From positions 1-21,641 of the forward strand of contig MIQB01000033.1 in NCBI GenBank assembly GCA_002890585.1: a stretch of 21,641 nt of DNA, in the 5' to 3' direction. Made by a program: the position numbers and the translations under genes. This document shows positions 1-7,588 of the stretch, piece by piece (the first letter of the stretch is position 1; each line of letters begins with the position of its first letter). Origin of the DNA: Tannerella sp. oral taxon 808. GTDB taxonomy: Bacteria; Bacteroidota; Bacteroidia; Bacteroidales; Tannerellaceae. The notes beneath the pieces were generated by a model. That model was not told where the DNA came from and ran no database searches. It saw nothing but the letters and a program-made list of their open reading frames with translations.

Positions 1-27
1 CTGATTTTAAGATGAAACAGATACGAA

Positions 28-56
28 AATAGCCACCCCGATCCGGGATGGCTATT
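28..56 (-). terminator. Probable intrinsic terminator hairpin
   Basis: The 8-nt arms AATAGCCA (28-35) and TGGCTATT (49-56) are perfectly complementary, and an inner CCCG/CGGG pairing extends the stem. On the minus strand the stem is followed by a T-rich run (TTTTCG then TCTGTTTC). It lies about 80 bases past the stop codon of the minus-strand glycosyltransferase remnant, where that gene's terminator would be expected. The T-tract is interrupted, so termination strength is uncertain. Confidence 0.6.
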
Positions 57-134
57 ATGGAGTGACTCAGTGTGACTTGGGAGGGAGAAAGCGGGATTAA
101 TGTCTTCGCGATCGCTGAAATCTATAACAGCTCT

Positions 135-633
135 TTATGGTTTGTTGAGAAGTATCTCTCGATACAATCCGATCATCTGCCGAGCAATGTCCATATTCTC
201 AAATCGTTTTATGTAATCTTTACTTCGTTCGATACTTTTCTTGCGAAAAGCGTCGTCATAAATTGCCCTCTCTAAGGCCGCAGCCATTCCTTGAACGTCG
301 TCAGGATGTACGTAGAGACAGTCCGGACCGCCTGCTTCTTCCAAACAAGATCCTGTACATGCTACCACTGGCAATCCGCTCTGTATGGCTTCCACGATAG
401 GGAGACCAAAACCCTCGTAGCATGAGGGGTATACAAAAGTCTCTGCCATCTGATAAATGGCTGGCAAGGCCGCATTCGGCACACCGAGACCTCTGCAAAA
501 CTCCTCCACAAGAAAGTTTCAGGAAACGCAACTTATTGGTAATCAACAACGGTTCCTTTTGAGTAAGTGGAACTTTGCAGAAGTCTCGTTTCACTATTCG
601 CTTGGCGTCATATCCGATTTTCCAAACGTCCAT
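135..633 (-). pseudogene. GT4-family glycosyltransferase remnant, internally deleted and frameshifted
   Basis: The C-terminal part (509 down to 135) is a clear GT-B fold, family GT4 donor-binding domain: LPAIYQMA, FVYPSCYEGFGLPIVEA with the E-x7-E motif, SGLPVVACTGSCLEEAGG, LYVHPDD, and a C-terminal helix ending REILLNKP and TAA. A different frame upstream (633 down to about 515) reads KIGYDAKRIV, which resembles the extreme N-terminus usual for this family, then NKLRFL, which normally stands just before the (G)VPxxxLPAIYQ segment. About 50 residues thus separate motifs that are normally over 200 apart, and the NKLRFL and VPNAALPAIYQ parts are out of frame. Intact members are about 370 residues, so most of the acceptor domain is missing. 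In-frame stops lie just upstream (near 667-672). It is almost certainly non-functional. Intact versions transfer a sugar from a nucleotide donor to a surface glycan. The AT-richer surroundings suggest a former polysaccharide locus. Confidence 0.8.
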
Positions 634-822
634 TTTTCTTTTGTTATTTGTAATATACTGATTCTTATATCACTACATGGATTTCTCGTATAAGACACAC
701 AGAAAGGAAGATAGAAGAACATTGGAGCCGTAGCGCAGGCAATTGGACTATGGCTGCAATCCTATCTCAATCCTCTGAGCACATGTAATGACCAGAGAGA
801 AATCACCGATGATCCCCATCCT

Positions 823-858
823 ACAAAAACGAAGAGCAGCGAATATGATCGCTGCTCT
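823..858 (-). terminator. Intrinsic terminator of the tandem lipoprotein genes
   Basis: The arms AGAGCAGCG (833-841) and CGCTGCTCT (850-858) form a perfect 9-bp stem with an 8-nt AT-rich loop. On the minus strand the stem is followed by TCGTTTTTG, a U-tract in RNA. It lies 54 bases past the stop of the downstream lipoprotein gene (912-1307), fitting the end of a two-gene minus-strand transcript. The stretch 634-822 between it and the glycosyltransferase remnant shows no gene. Confidence 0.75.
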
Positions 859-911
859 ATCCTTATGTGTGAATTAAATCCCTTTTATGCCGGGAATAAC
901 TTCTTTGCGCC

Positions 912-1307
912 TTACAATTTAACACTCGCAGAAGTTGCTCCAATACCAACTCCTCGGTTGCGCAGCTTACCATTTACTCGGATTTCGATCGTGACTGTAA
1001 CTTTCTCTCTGTCATTTGCATTGATACAATAGGCCTGGACATTGATGATCCTTCCTTTATGGGTATTTCCCTCCAAATGATAGACATCTTGATATCGCGT
1101 AAAGGGTTCATCTGATGCAGTTCGGTAAGAATATTCTGCTTTCATTGGCGCTTGACCTGTATCGCTAAAAATGTCAATATTGACAAGGGTGTCTCTATCA
1201 TCAGAGCAAGACGAGAACAAGGTCGCTCCGAAAATAAATACGGTAAGCAGCGAAAGAATTGCTCCTCTTAACCGAAGGCTTCTTCTCTGAAAAAATTTAC
1301 TTCTCAT
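912..1307 (-). CDS. Small predicted lipoprotein, paralogue of the upstream gene
   Basis: A 131-residue protein. The N-terminus is basic (MRSKFFQRRSLRLRG), followed by a hydrophobic stretch and a lipobox (LFSSC, lipidated Cys about 34), so it is a predicted SPII-processed lipoprotein. The mature part is about 97 residues, with no recognised family and a probable all-beta character. It ends in a block rich in V, I and G: VTIEIRVNGKLRNRG, then VGIGATSASVKL. The adjacent gene (1319-1705) has the same layout and matching segments (IDVFSDSG versus IDIFSDTG; IEIRVNGKLRNRG versus VEIRVNGKLRDRG), so the pair arose by tandem duplication. The genes are 11 bases apart and probably cotranscribed, ending at the hairpin at 833-858. 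Function unknown; a small beta-sandwich surface lipoprotein is a guess. Local GC is lower than in the rest of the window. Confidence 0.8.
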   Translation of the reverse strand: MRSKFFQRRSLRLRGAILSLLTVFIFGATLFSSCSDDRDTLVNIDIFSDTGQAPMKAEYSYRTASDEPFTRYQDVYHLEGNTHKGRIINVQAYCINANDREKVTVTIEIRVNGKLRNRGVGIGATSASVKL

Positions 1308-1318
1308 ATTTCTTTTAG

Positions 1319-1705
1319 TTAGAGTACAACATTTGCTACAGCTTCTCCGATGCCGGTACCCCGATCTCGCAACTTGCCATTAACCCGGATTTCTACTGTT
1401 ATCTTTTCTTTCTCCTTGTCATTCGGATCAATGCAGTACGCTCGAATTTCCACTTTCTTCCCCTCGTGAATATTGCCTTTGAGGTCAAATTCAGATTCCC
1501 AACGGGTTAAAATTTCGTCTCCTGGCCCATAGGTGCCTTCTATTTTCAGCAATGCTAATCCACTGTCGCTAAAAACATCTATACTCAATTGATATTCCTT
1601 ATCTTCAGTACATGAAGATAAGGTGCAAATCATAAGGGAAAAGAGTAGCGATAAAATCGCCGCTCCTCTCTGGATTTTTCTTTTACAAAAGGATCGCTCC
1701 ATCAT
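1319..1705 (-). CDS. Small predicted lipoprotein, first of a tandem pair
   Basis: A 128-residue protein starting at one of two adjacent ATG codons (1705 or 1702). The signal peptide has a basic N-terminus (KRKIQRG), a hydrophobic core and lipobox LSSC with Cys about 32. The mature protein is acidic and lysine-rich and has the same conserved blocks as its downstream paralogue: IDVFSDSG near the start, then a tryptophan/acidic segment (LTRWESEFDLKGN), RAYCIDPNDKEKE and VEIRVNGKLRDRGTGIG near the end. The Cys in RAYC is present in both copies. No Shine-Dalgarno sequence is visible and the leader is AT-rich, as is common in Bacteroidota. I do not recognise the family. The signal peptide, the lipobox and a paralogue in the same layout make a real gene likely. 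Confidence 0.8.
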   Translation of the reverse strand: MMERSFCKRKIQRGAAILSLLFSLMICTLSSCTEDKEYQLSIDVFSDSGLALLKIEGTYGPGDEILTRWESEFDLKGNIHEGKKVEIRAYCIDPNDKEKEKITVEIRVNGKLRDRGTGIGEAVANVVL

Positions 1706-2148
1706 AAGTATTATTTCACGGATAAACTAAATGTCATAAATCTCGTATCGTACGCATGAAAATTCTACGCTATAAATAGCGGAAATGTCAGAGGAACAGC
1801 ACTCTCCATAAGCGGATTAGACCAATCTATTCGTTCACCTATATGAATTATGAGATTGGCTGCTATCCCTTTTCTTATCTCATTTTCTGCCGCAAAGGTA
1901 GGATGCACCTTTTCCGTGATCATTACACAAAAGTGTAATTCTACTGGCATCGGACAGGTCGATCGCTACGCGTGATTTACCTACCCAATGACGCGGAAGA
2001 TACGCCCGGGGTGTGGCGGGGGTTATGGATGGGATATTCATACGGTATAAACGGGGAAAATGCGGGGGCGAATATGAGCGATCAATGCTTAATGGCTAAT
2101 GATTAAGGTCAATCAGCCGGCTGGCCCTGGCAGGGAGGGGGGTGTTTT
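1706..2148. other. Intergenic stretch with two small perfect palindromes, no supported gene
   Basis: No convincing gene. CGCTAT-AA-ATAGCG lies at 1768-1781 and ATTACAC-AAAA-GTGTAAT at 1922-1939; both could be operators or short RNA hairpins in the leader of the lipoprotein transcript. A 61-codon minus-strand frame (1950 to 1765) overlaps the likely promoter and has no recognisable features. GC content rises from about 1960 toward the repeat array. Confidence 0.5.
1893..1900 (-). promoter_or_regulatory. Candidate Bacteroidota -7 box for the lipoprotein pair
   Basis: The minus strand reads TACCTTTG, matching the TAnnTTTG -7 consensus of the Bacteroidota primary sigma factor. A TTTTG occurs further upstream but its spacing is longer than usual, so no proper -33 box is seen. 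If used, the leader before the first lipoprotein gene would be about 180 nt. The perfect palindrome at 1922-1939 lies just upstream, where an operator could act. Confidence 0.4.
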
Positions 2149-2655
2149 ACTCCTCCTCGGCTTCTCCCGGACTGGTCCGGACCCTGTTCCGAGCTACCCC
2201 GAAAGTATTTCCGAGCTACCCATCGACATGTTCCGAAATACCCATCGACATGTTCCGAAATACCCCGAAATACGTTCCGAGGTGGGTGTCGACATATTCC
2301 GAACCACCCATCGATAGGTTCCGAGGTGGTCATCGATAGGTTCCGAAATGGGTGTCGATACGTCCCGGACGTGCCACCGATAGGTTCGGAAATAGTCATC
2401 GATAGGTTCGGAAGGGGTCGTCGATAGGTTCAGGACGTATCGAGGGGTGCCTCGGGACGTATCGATGGGTATCTCGGTAAAGGGTGCAGATAGGTTCAGG
2501 ACGTATCTACCCCCCACTTCAGGACGTATCCGCACCACGTTCCGAACGTATCACCGATAGGTTCAGGACGTATCACCGATAGGTTCCGGACGTAGTGTCG
2601 ATAGGTTCCGGACGTATCACCGATAGGTTCGGAACGTATTAACGACCACCTCCGC
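2149..2655. repeat. Degenerate tandem array, 22-bp period, about 23 units
   Basis: Sliced from 2149 in steps of 22, the sequence falls into about 23 units. Only one (2501-2523) is 23 bp; the rest keep 22 exactly. The unit end is best conserved: GATAGGTTCCGG or GATAGGTTCCGA, with CAGG or CGGA variants. The unit start falls into sub-families: AATACCC, GCTACCC or GGTGGTC types in the 5' half, ACGTATC in the 3' half. The most regular copies are near 2546-2633. Because 22 is not a multiple of 3, every frame stays fairly open, giving meaningless long frames on both strands. The array ends about 33 bp before the dxs promoter. Function unknown. The spacing is about two helical turns, so each copy presents the same DNA face. 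Confidence 0.9.
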
Positions 2656-2687
2656 ATCCGTTTTTTCCACCTTTATCCCCCCCCGAC

Positions 2688-2695
2688 TACCTTTG
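2688..2695 (+). promoter_or_regulatory. Probable promoter of dxs-trkA-trkH (-7 box)
   Basis: TACCTTTG matches the Bacteroidota -7 consensus TAnnTTTG. A T-run (2661-2666) stands about 20 bases upstream, where a -33 TTTG-like element belongs. A transcription start near 2700 would give a leader of about 20 nt before the dxs ATG. It lies between the 22-bp array and the gene. Confidence 0.6.
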
Positions 2696-2718
2696 CCCCC
2701 ATAAAGAACAAACAGTAA

Positions 2719-4656
2719 ATGATGGCTGATCAAGACAATTTGCTGAGCCGGATAGATAGCCCGGCTGACTTGCGTAAACTACCCGCTGAGCAGCTGCCAG
2801 CCGTGTGCGACGAGCTGCGACGATACATCATCGATGTACTCTCACGCACACCCGGCCACCTCGGCGCCAGCCTCGGCGCCGTGGAGCTGACCGTAGCGCT
2901 GCACTACGTATTTAATACCCCCTTCGACCGCATCGTCTGGGACGTGGGCCACCAGGCCTACAGCCACAAGATCCTCACCGGCCGCCGCGAAGCCTTCCGC
3001 ACCCTACGCCAGTTTGGCGGCATCAGCGGCTTCCCCACCCCGGAAGAGAGCGCCTACGACACCTTCATGGCCGGCCACGCCTCCAACTCCATCTCCGCCG
3101 CCCTGGGCATGTCCACCGCCTTCGAGATAGCCGGCGAGAAGGGCCGACACGTGGTGGCCGTCATCGGCGATGGCGCCATGACCGGTGGACCCGCCTTCGA
3201 AGGCATCAACAACGCCTCCATCGACCCCAACAACCTGCTGATCGTACTTAACGACAACGACATGTCCATCGATCGCAACGTGGGCGGCATCAACCGCTAC
3301 CTCGTCGACATCACCACCAGCCAGGCCTACAACCGCATCCGCTACGAGATCTACCAAAAGCTCCGCAAGCTGAACATCATCTCCGAAGACCGACGCGAAA
3401 ACATCCTCCGCTTCAACAACAGCCTCAAAGCCCTCATCAATCGCCAACACAACCTCTTCGAAGGCTTCAGCATACGCTACTTCGGCCCCATCGATGGCCA
3501 CGACGTGCACGACCTCGTGCAGAAACTCACCGACATCAAAGACATGAAAGGGCCCAAGCTGCTCCACATCAAAACGAAAAAGGGCAAAGGCTACAAACCC
3601 GCCGAACAGTCCGCCACCGCCTGGCACGCACCCGGACGCTTCGACAAAGACACCGGCCGCCGCCTGCTGCCCGAACGGACCAACGAACCCCAACTCTATC
3701 AAGACGTCTTCGGCCACACCCTCGTCGAGCTCGCCGAGAAAGACCGACGCATCACAGGCGTCACCCCAGCCATGCCCACAGGCTGCTCCATGACATACAT
3801 GATGAAGGCCTACCCCGATCGCGCCTTCGACGTAGGCATCGCCGAGGGGCACGCCGTCACCTTCTCCGCAGGCATGGCCAAGGAGGGCATGATCCCCTTC
3901 TGCAACATCTACTCCTCCTTCATGCAGCGCGCCTACGATCAAGTCATCCACGACGCAGCCATCCTCCGCCTCCACATCGTCCTCTGCCTCGACCGCGCCG
4001 GCCTCGTAGGCGAAGACGGCGTCACACACCACGGCGCCTTCGATCTGGCCTACCTCCGCCCCATCCCCAACCTAATCATCTCCTCCCCCCTCAACGAAAT
4101 CGACCTCCGCAACCTCATGTTCACAGCCTACAAGACCGACCGCGGCCCCTTCGTCATCCGCTATCCGCGAGGCAAAGGCGAACTGCGCGACTGGCAAAAC
4201 CAGATGGAGCTCCTGCCCATCGGCCGCGGGCGTCGGCTGCGCGAAGGCACCGACGTAGCCATCCTCACCATCGGCTCCATCGGTAACGAAGCACACAAAG
4301 CCATCCTGGCAGCCGCCGAGGAGGGCATCTCCGTAGCCCATTACGATATGATCTACCTCAAACCCATCGACGAGGCACTACTCCACGAAGTAGGGCAGAA
4401 ACACTCACGCATCATCACCGTGGAGAACGGCACCATCGTCGGCGGCCTCGGCACAGCCGTGATGGAGTTCATGATGGAACATGGCTACACACCACGCGTG
4501 CGCCGCATCGGCATCCCCGATTGCTTCATCCAGCATGGCTCCATCGCCGACCTATACAAACTCTGCGGCATGGACGCCGCCCACATCCTCAGCGCCATCC
4601 GCACCCTTGTCGGGCGTACGGAAGAAGGCCATGTAGAGAAAGGAGGCCAGGCATGA
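2719..4656 (+). CDS. dxs: 1-deoxy-D-xylulose-5-phosphate synthase
   Basis: A 645-residue enzyme of the MEP isoprenoid pathway. It condenses pyruvate and glyceraldehyde 3-phosphate to DXP with thiamine diphosphate and Mg2+; DXP also feeds thiamine and pyridoxal synthesis in many bacteria. Visible motifs: HLGASLGAVELTVALHYV and WDVGHQAYSHKILTGRR near the N-terminus; the thiamine diphosphate motif GDGAMTGG beginning at residue 150, with INN following at 163-165; FGPIDGHD; DVGIAEGHAVTFSAG with the cofactor-activating Glu at about 376; and DRAGLVGEDGVTHHGAFDL. Length is near the family norm. Two adjacent ATGs (2719, 2722) are possible starts. The stop overlaps the trkA start (ATGA), so the two are translationally coupled. 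The coding strand is strikingly C-rich. Identification is very secure. Confidence 0.97.
   Translation: MMADQDNLLSRIDSPADLRKLPAEQLPAVCDELRRYIIDVLSRTPGHLGASLGAVELTVALHYVFNTPFDRIVWDVGHQAYSHKILTGRREAFRTLRQFGGISGFPTPEESAYDTFMAGHASNSISAALGMSTAFEIAGEKGRHVVAVIGDGAMTGGPAFEGINNASIDPNNLLIVLNDNDMSIDRNVGGINRYLVDITTSQAYNRIRYEIYQKLRKLNIISEDRRENILRFNNSLKALINRQHNLFEGFSIRYFGPIDGHDVHDLVQKLTDIKDMKGPKLLHIKTKKGKGYKPAEQSATAWHAPGRFDKDTGRRLLPERTNEPQLYQDVFGHTLVELAEKDRRITGVTPAMPTGCSMTYMMKAYPDRAFDVGIAEGHAVTFSAGMAKEGMIPFCNIYSSFMQRAYDQVIHDAAILRLHIVLCLDRAGLVGEDGVTHHGAFDLAYLRPIPNLIISSPLNEIDLRNLMFTAYKTDRGPFVIRYPRGKGELRDWQNQMELLPIGRGRRLREGTDVAILTIGSIGNEAHKAILAAAEEGISVAHYDMIYLKPIDEALLHEVGQKHSRIITVENGTIVGGLGTAVMEFMMEHGYTPRVRRIGIPDCFIQHGSIADLYKLCGMDAAHILSAIRTLVGRTEEGHVEKGGQA
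4641..4646 (+). promoter_or_regulatory. Strong Shine-Dalgarno site for trkA
   Basis: AGGAGG lies 6 nt before the trkA ATG and inside the last codons of dxs. Such a consensus site is uncommon among the other starts in this window. It fixes the trkA start at 4653 rather than at earlier in-frame ATGs (from 4521) that would overlap dxs by 136 bases. Confidence 0.7.
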
Positions 4657-5996
4657 AGGTCGTCATCGCAGGTGCCGGCGAAGTGGGGCGCCACTTGGCC
4701 AAGATGCTCTCCCGCGAGCGCCACGACATCGTCCTCATCGATCCGAATGAGGACAACTTAGCCTTCGCCAAATCAGGCATGGAGATCCTGCCCATCACCG
4801 GCAACCCCACCTCACTACACGATCTGGAAGAGGCCGGCGTCAACACCTCCCACCTCTTCGTCAGCGTCACCACCGAAGAGTCAACCAACATCACCGCCTG
4901 CATGCTGGCCAGCAACCTCGGCGCACGCAAGACATTCGCCCGCATCAATAATTACGAATACCTCCTGCCACGCAACAACGAGCTCTTCCAAAAGATCGGC
5001 GTCAACTCCATGATCTGCCCCGAGATCCTCGCAGCCAAAGAGATCGTCGCAGCCATCGGTCGCCCATGGACACGCCAATACTGGGAGCTCTTCAGCGGCG
5101 GACTCATCCTCCTTGGCGTCAAGGTGCGCGGCGAAGCGCCAATCATCAATCGCACCCTGATCGACCTGATGATGAACGACAAGAAGTGCTACCACATCGT
5201 AGCCATACAGCGCAGCGATGGCCAAATGATCATCCCCCGAGGCATGGATCACATCGAGTCAGGCGACATCGTCTTCATCACCACCACCCGCGACCACATC
5301 GAGGACGTCCGCATCAAGACCGGCAAGCAAAACCCCGAAGTGAAGAGCATCATCATCATGGGGGGTGGACGCATCGCCATCAAGACAGCGCAGCTCCTGC
5401 CCGACAATATCCACATCACCATCATCGAGGCCGACCGCGACAAGTGTGTACGCATCAGCGAGAAGCTGCCCGCGAACACCCTCGTCATCCACGGCGACGG
5501 CCGCGACCCCGACATCTTGCAGCAGGAAGGCATACGCAATGCACAAGCCTTCATCGCCCTGACCGAGAACGCAGGCACAAACATCCTGGCCTGCCTCGCA
5601 GCCAAACGCTTCGGTGTCTTCAAGACCATCGCCCAGGTGGAAAACCTCGACTACGTCTCACTGGCCACCAAGGTGGACATCGGCACAGTGATCAATAAGA
5701 AGCTCATCGCCGCCGGACACATCTACCAGTTCCTCTTAGATGCCGACGTGACCAACGTCAAGTGCCTCGCCTTTGCCCGCGCCGACGTGGCCGAGCTCGT
5801 AGCCAAACCCGGATCGAAAATCACCCGCAAGCCCATCAAGGACATGCGCCTGCCCAAAGACATGACCCTCGGCGGACTCATCCGCAACGGCATCTCCATG
5901 ATGGTGGAAGGCGACACGATGATCCGCGCCAACGACCGCGTGATGGTCTTCTGCTTCGACTCCGCCATGTCTAAACTCAAAGACTACTTCAACTGA
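4653..5996 (+). CDS. trkA: Trk potassium uptake regulatory subunit TrkA
   Basis: A 447-residue cytoplasmic nucleotide-gated regulator of the TrkH channel. It has the expected duplicated layout: a first Rossmann (RCK-N) domain with GAGEVG at 7-12 and an acidic ribose-binding Asp at about 30 (VLIDPNEDN), then a TrkA-C domain; a second Rossmann domain with GGGRIA at 237-242 and IIEADRDKC, then a second TrkA-C domain with VFCFDSAMSKLKDYF at the end. Length is close to E. coli TrkA (458). The start follows AGGAGG and overlaps the dxs stop by 3 bases. The partner gene trkH follows after 78 bases. NAD(H) or ATP binding is expected from the family. Confidence 0.95.
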   Translation: MKVVIAGAGEVGRHLAKMLSRERHDIVLIDPNEDNLAFAKSGMEILPITGNPTSLHDLEEAGVNTSHLFVSVTTEESTNITACMLASNLGARKTFARINNYEYLLPRNNELFQKIGVNSMICPEILAAKEIVAAIGRPWTRQYWELFSGGLILLGVKVRGEAPIINRTLIDLMMNDKKCYHIVAIQRSDGQMIIPRGMDHIESGDIVFITTTRDHIEDVRIKTGKQNPEVKSIIIMGGGRIAIKTAQLLPDNIHITIIEADRDKCVRISEKLPANTLVIHGDGRDPDILQQEGIRNAQAFIALTENAGTNILACLAAKRFGVFKTIAQVENLDYVSLATKVDIGTVINKKLIAAGHIYQFLLDADVTNVKCLAFARADVAELVAKPGSKITRKPIKDMRLPKDMTLGGLIRNGISMMVEGDTMIRANDRVMVFCFDSAMSKLKDYFN

Positions 5997-5999
5997 TTT

Positions 6000-6074
6000 A
6001 TAGAGGGTGGAGGGTACAGCCTGGTACCTGGGTGCCACCCTCTACCCTCTATCCTCTACCCTCCACCCCTCTAT
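6000..6074 (+). promoter_or_regulatory. Alternative hairpins in the trkA-trkH gap, one abutting the trkH start
   Basis: The 5' arm 6000-6016 can pair with 6057-6074 over 17 bp with one bulged C; this long hairpin ends one base before the trkH ATG (6075). The start of the same arm, TAGAGGGTGG (6001-6010), can instead pair perfectly over 10 bp with CCACCCTCTA (6035-6044), which would free the 3' region. The pyrimidine-rich stretch 6035-6072 carries several CCCTCTA-like repeats and no Shine-Dalgarno sequence. The two folds are mutually exclusive. They may set the TrkA:TrkH ratio or respond to a signal, or may be only a processing or partial-termination hairpin. The pairing is read directly from sequence; the function is inferred. 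Confidence 0.55.
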
Positions 6075-7532
6075 ATGTATCAAATCAACGTACGCTTCAT
6101 CATCAAGTTCCTCGGCACGATGCACATGCTCGAGAGCCTCTTCATGCTCTGCGCCGTAGGCATCTCCTTCTGGTATGACGACAGCGACCTCATCCCGCTC
6201 TCCATCTCCTGCGCCATCATGTTCCTGGCCGGGCTCATCATGTACCTCTTCGGCCGACGCGCCGACGATTACCACTCCGGCCGACGCGAAGGCATGCTCT
6301 GTGTCACCCTGACGTGGATCCTCCTCTCCCTCTTCGGCATGCTGCCCTACCTCATCAGCGGCGCCATCCCACACGTTGCCGACGCCTTCTTCGAGACCAT
6401 CTCCGGCTTCACCACCACCGGCGCCACCATCTTGAACGACATCGAACGGCTCCCCCACGGGCTACTCTTCTGGCGCAGCCTCACCCAGTGGCAGGGCGGC
6501 ATTGGCATGATCGTCTTCACCGTAGCCATCCTGCCCATATTCGGCGGCACAGCCTCCCAGCTCTTCGATGCCGAGACGCCCGGCATCACTCATGAGCGCT
6601 TCCGTCCACGCATCACCGAGGTAGCCAAACGCATCTTCGGCCTCTACCTGCTCATCACCATGGGCTTCCTGCTGCTGCTCTGGGCCGGCCCCATGAACCT
6701 ATTCGATGCCCTCAATCACGCCATGACCACCGTCTCCACCGGTGGATACTCCACCAAGAACCTGGGTCTCGCCTACTGGCACTCCGCATACATTGAATAC
6801 ATCATCATCCTCGGCATGTTCATCGGCGCCACCAACTTCACGCTGCTCTACTTCGCCCTCCGCGGACACAGCCAGAAGCTCTTCCGCGACCACGAGTTCC
6901 ACTGGTTCTGCACCGTCATCGCCACCGCCACCATAGTGACCACCGTGTGGATCCTGCTGCGTCACAACGAGACCAACCCCGAACTGGCCTTCCGCCACGC
7001 CCTCTTCCACATCACCTCGCTGATCTCCACCACCGGCTTCCTGACCGTCGACTTCGCCCAATGGGGATCCTTCTTTGCCGTCATCGCCCTCTTCGTCATC
7101 ATCGTGGCCGGATGCGCCGGCTCCACCAGCGGCGGCCTTAAAATGGGTCGCTTCATGATCTTGATCAAGAACCTGCTCAACGAGTTCAAGCGCCAGACGC
7201 ACCCCCGCGCCATCCTGCCCCTGCGGGCGGGCGGGCAAGTCGTCCCCGAGCACATCATCCAGCGCGTCTACACCTTCGCCATCATCTACGTCGGCCTCAT
7301 CCTTTTCGGCTGCACCGTCCTCACTTTCGAGGGCATCGACCTCGGTGACGCCCTCGGCCTGGCCGCCACCTCCGTCAGCAACGCCGGCCCCGGCATCGGT
7401 CATTTCGCTGACGGCAACTTCTCCGCCATCTCCTCCTTCAACAAGTGGATCCTCTCCTTCCTTATGATCGTCGGTCGATTAGAGATCTTCACTGTCCTTA
7501 CCCTCGTGCTGCCCGGCTTCTGGAGGCGGTGA
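6075..7532 (+). CDS. trkH: Trk/Ktr potassium uptake membrane subunit TrkH
   Basis: A 485-residue inner-membrane potassium channel-like transporter of the SKT superfamily. It shows the four pore-loop (P-loop) repeats that form the selectivity filter: GFTTTGAT (111-118), TVSTGGYS (219-226), LISTTGFL (316-323) and SVSNAGPG (433-440), each flanked by hydrophobic segments. The conserved Gly of each filter repeat is present. A basic cytosolic linker and the ending PGFWRR are typical. Length matches E. coli TrkH (483). It works with TrkA encoded just upstream. The start ATG directly follows the 3' arm of a long hairpin. No terminator is obvious after the stop; a 41-bp repeat array begins 56 bases later. 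Confidence 0.96.
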   Translation: MYQINVRFIIKFLGTMHMLESLFMLCAVGISFWYDDSDLIPLSISCAIMFLAGLIMYLFGRRADDYHSGRREGMLCVTLTWILLSLFGMLPYLISGAIPHVADAFFETISGFTTTGATILNDIERLPHGLLFWRSLTQWQGGIGMIVFTVAILPIFGGTASQLFDAETPGITHERFRPRITEVAKRIFGLYLLITMGFLLLLWAGPMNLFDALNHAMTTVSTGGYSTKNLGLAYWHSAYIEYIIILGMFIGATNFTLLYFALRGHSQKLFRDHEFHWFCTVIATATIVTTVWILLRHNETNPELAFRHALFHITSLISTTGFLTVDFAQWGSFFAVIALFVIIVAGCAGSTSGGLKMGRFMILIKNLLNEFKRQTHPRAILPLRAGGQVVPEHIIQRVYTFAIIYVGLILFGCTVLTFEGIDLGDALGLAATSVSNAGPGIGHFADGNFSAISSFNKWILSFLMIVGRLEIFTVLTLVLPGFWRR

Positions 7533-7588
7533 AGAGCAGCATGCCATCATCTGTAGGGACACATTGACACACCTAAAACAGCGTTGCT

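Noticed and set aside
724..800. tRNA-like segment starting GGAGCCGTAGCGCAGG
   Set aside because: D-arm-like letters occur, but there is no T-loop GTTCRA motif, no matching acceptor stem and no proper anticodon arm.
1765..1950. 61-codon minus-strand frame as a small gene
   Set aside because: It covers the likely -7 box and a perfect palindrome of the lipoprotein leader, has no recognisable motif, and no supporting start signal.
2099..2538. Several overlapping open frames on both strands across the 22-bp array
   Set aside because: A 22-bp period rotates through all frames, and stop-poor repeat units leave every frame open; the translations are repeat-derived (FRNTHRHVP, DRFRG) with no family resemblance.
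2149..2655. Plasmid-type iteron origin
   Set aside because: Unit size fits iterons, but there is no rep gene, no AT-rich unwinding region next to it, and it sits between ordinary chromosomal genes.
3004..4032. 342-codon minus-strand frame opposite dxs
   Set aside because: Composition (very rich in V, A, G, D, E) is typical of antisense to C-ending codons, and the dxs reading is unambiguous.
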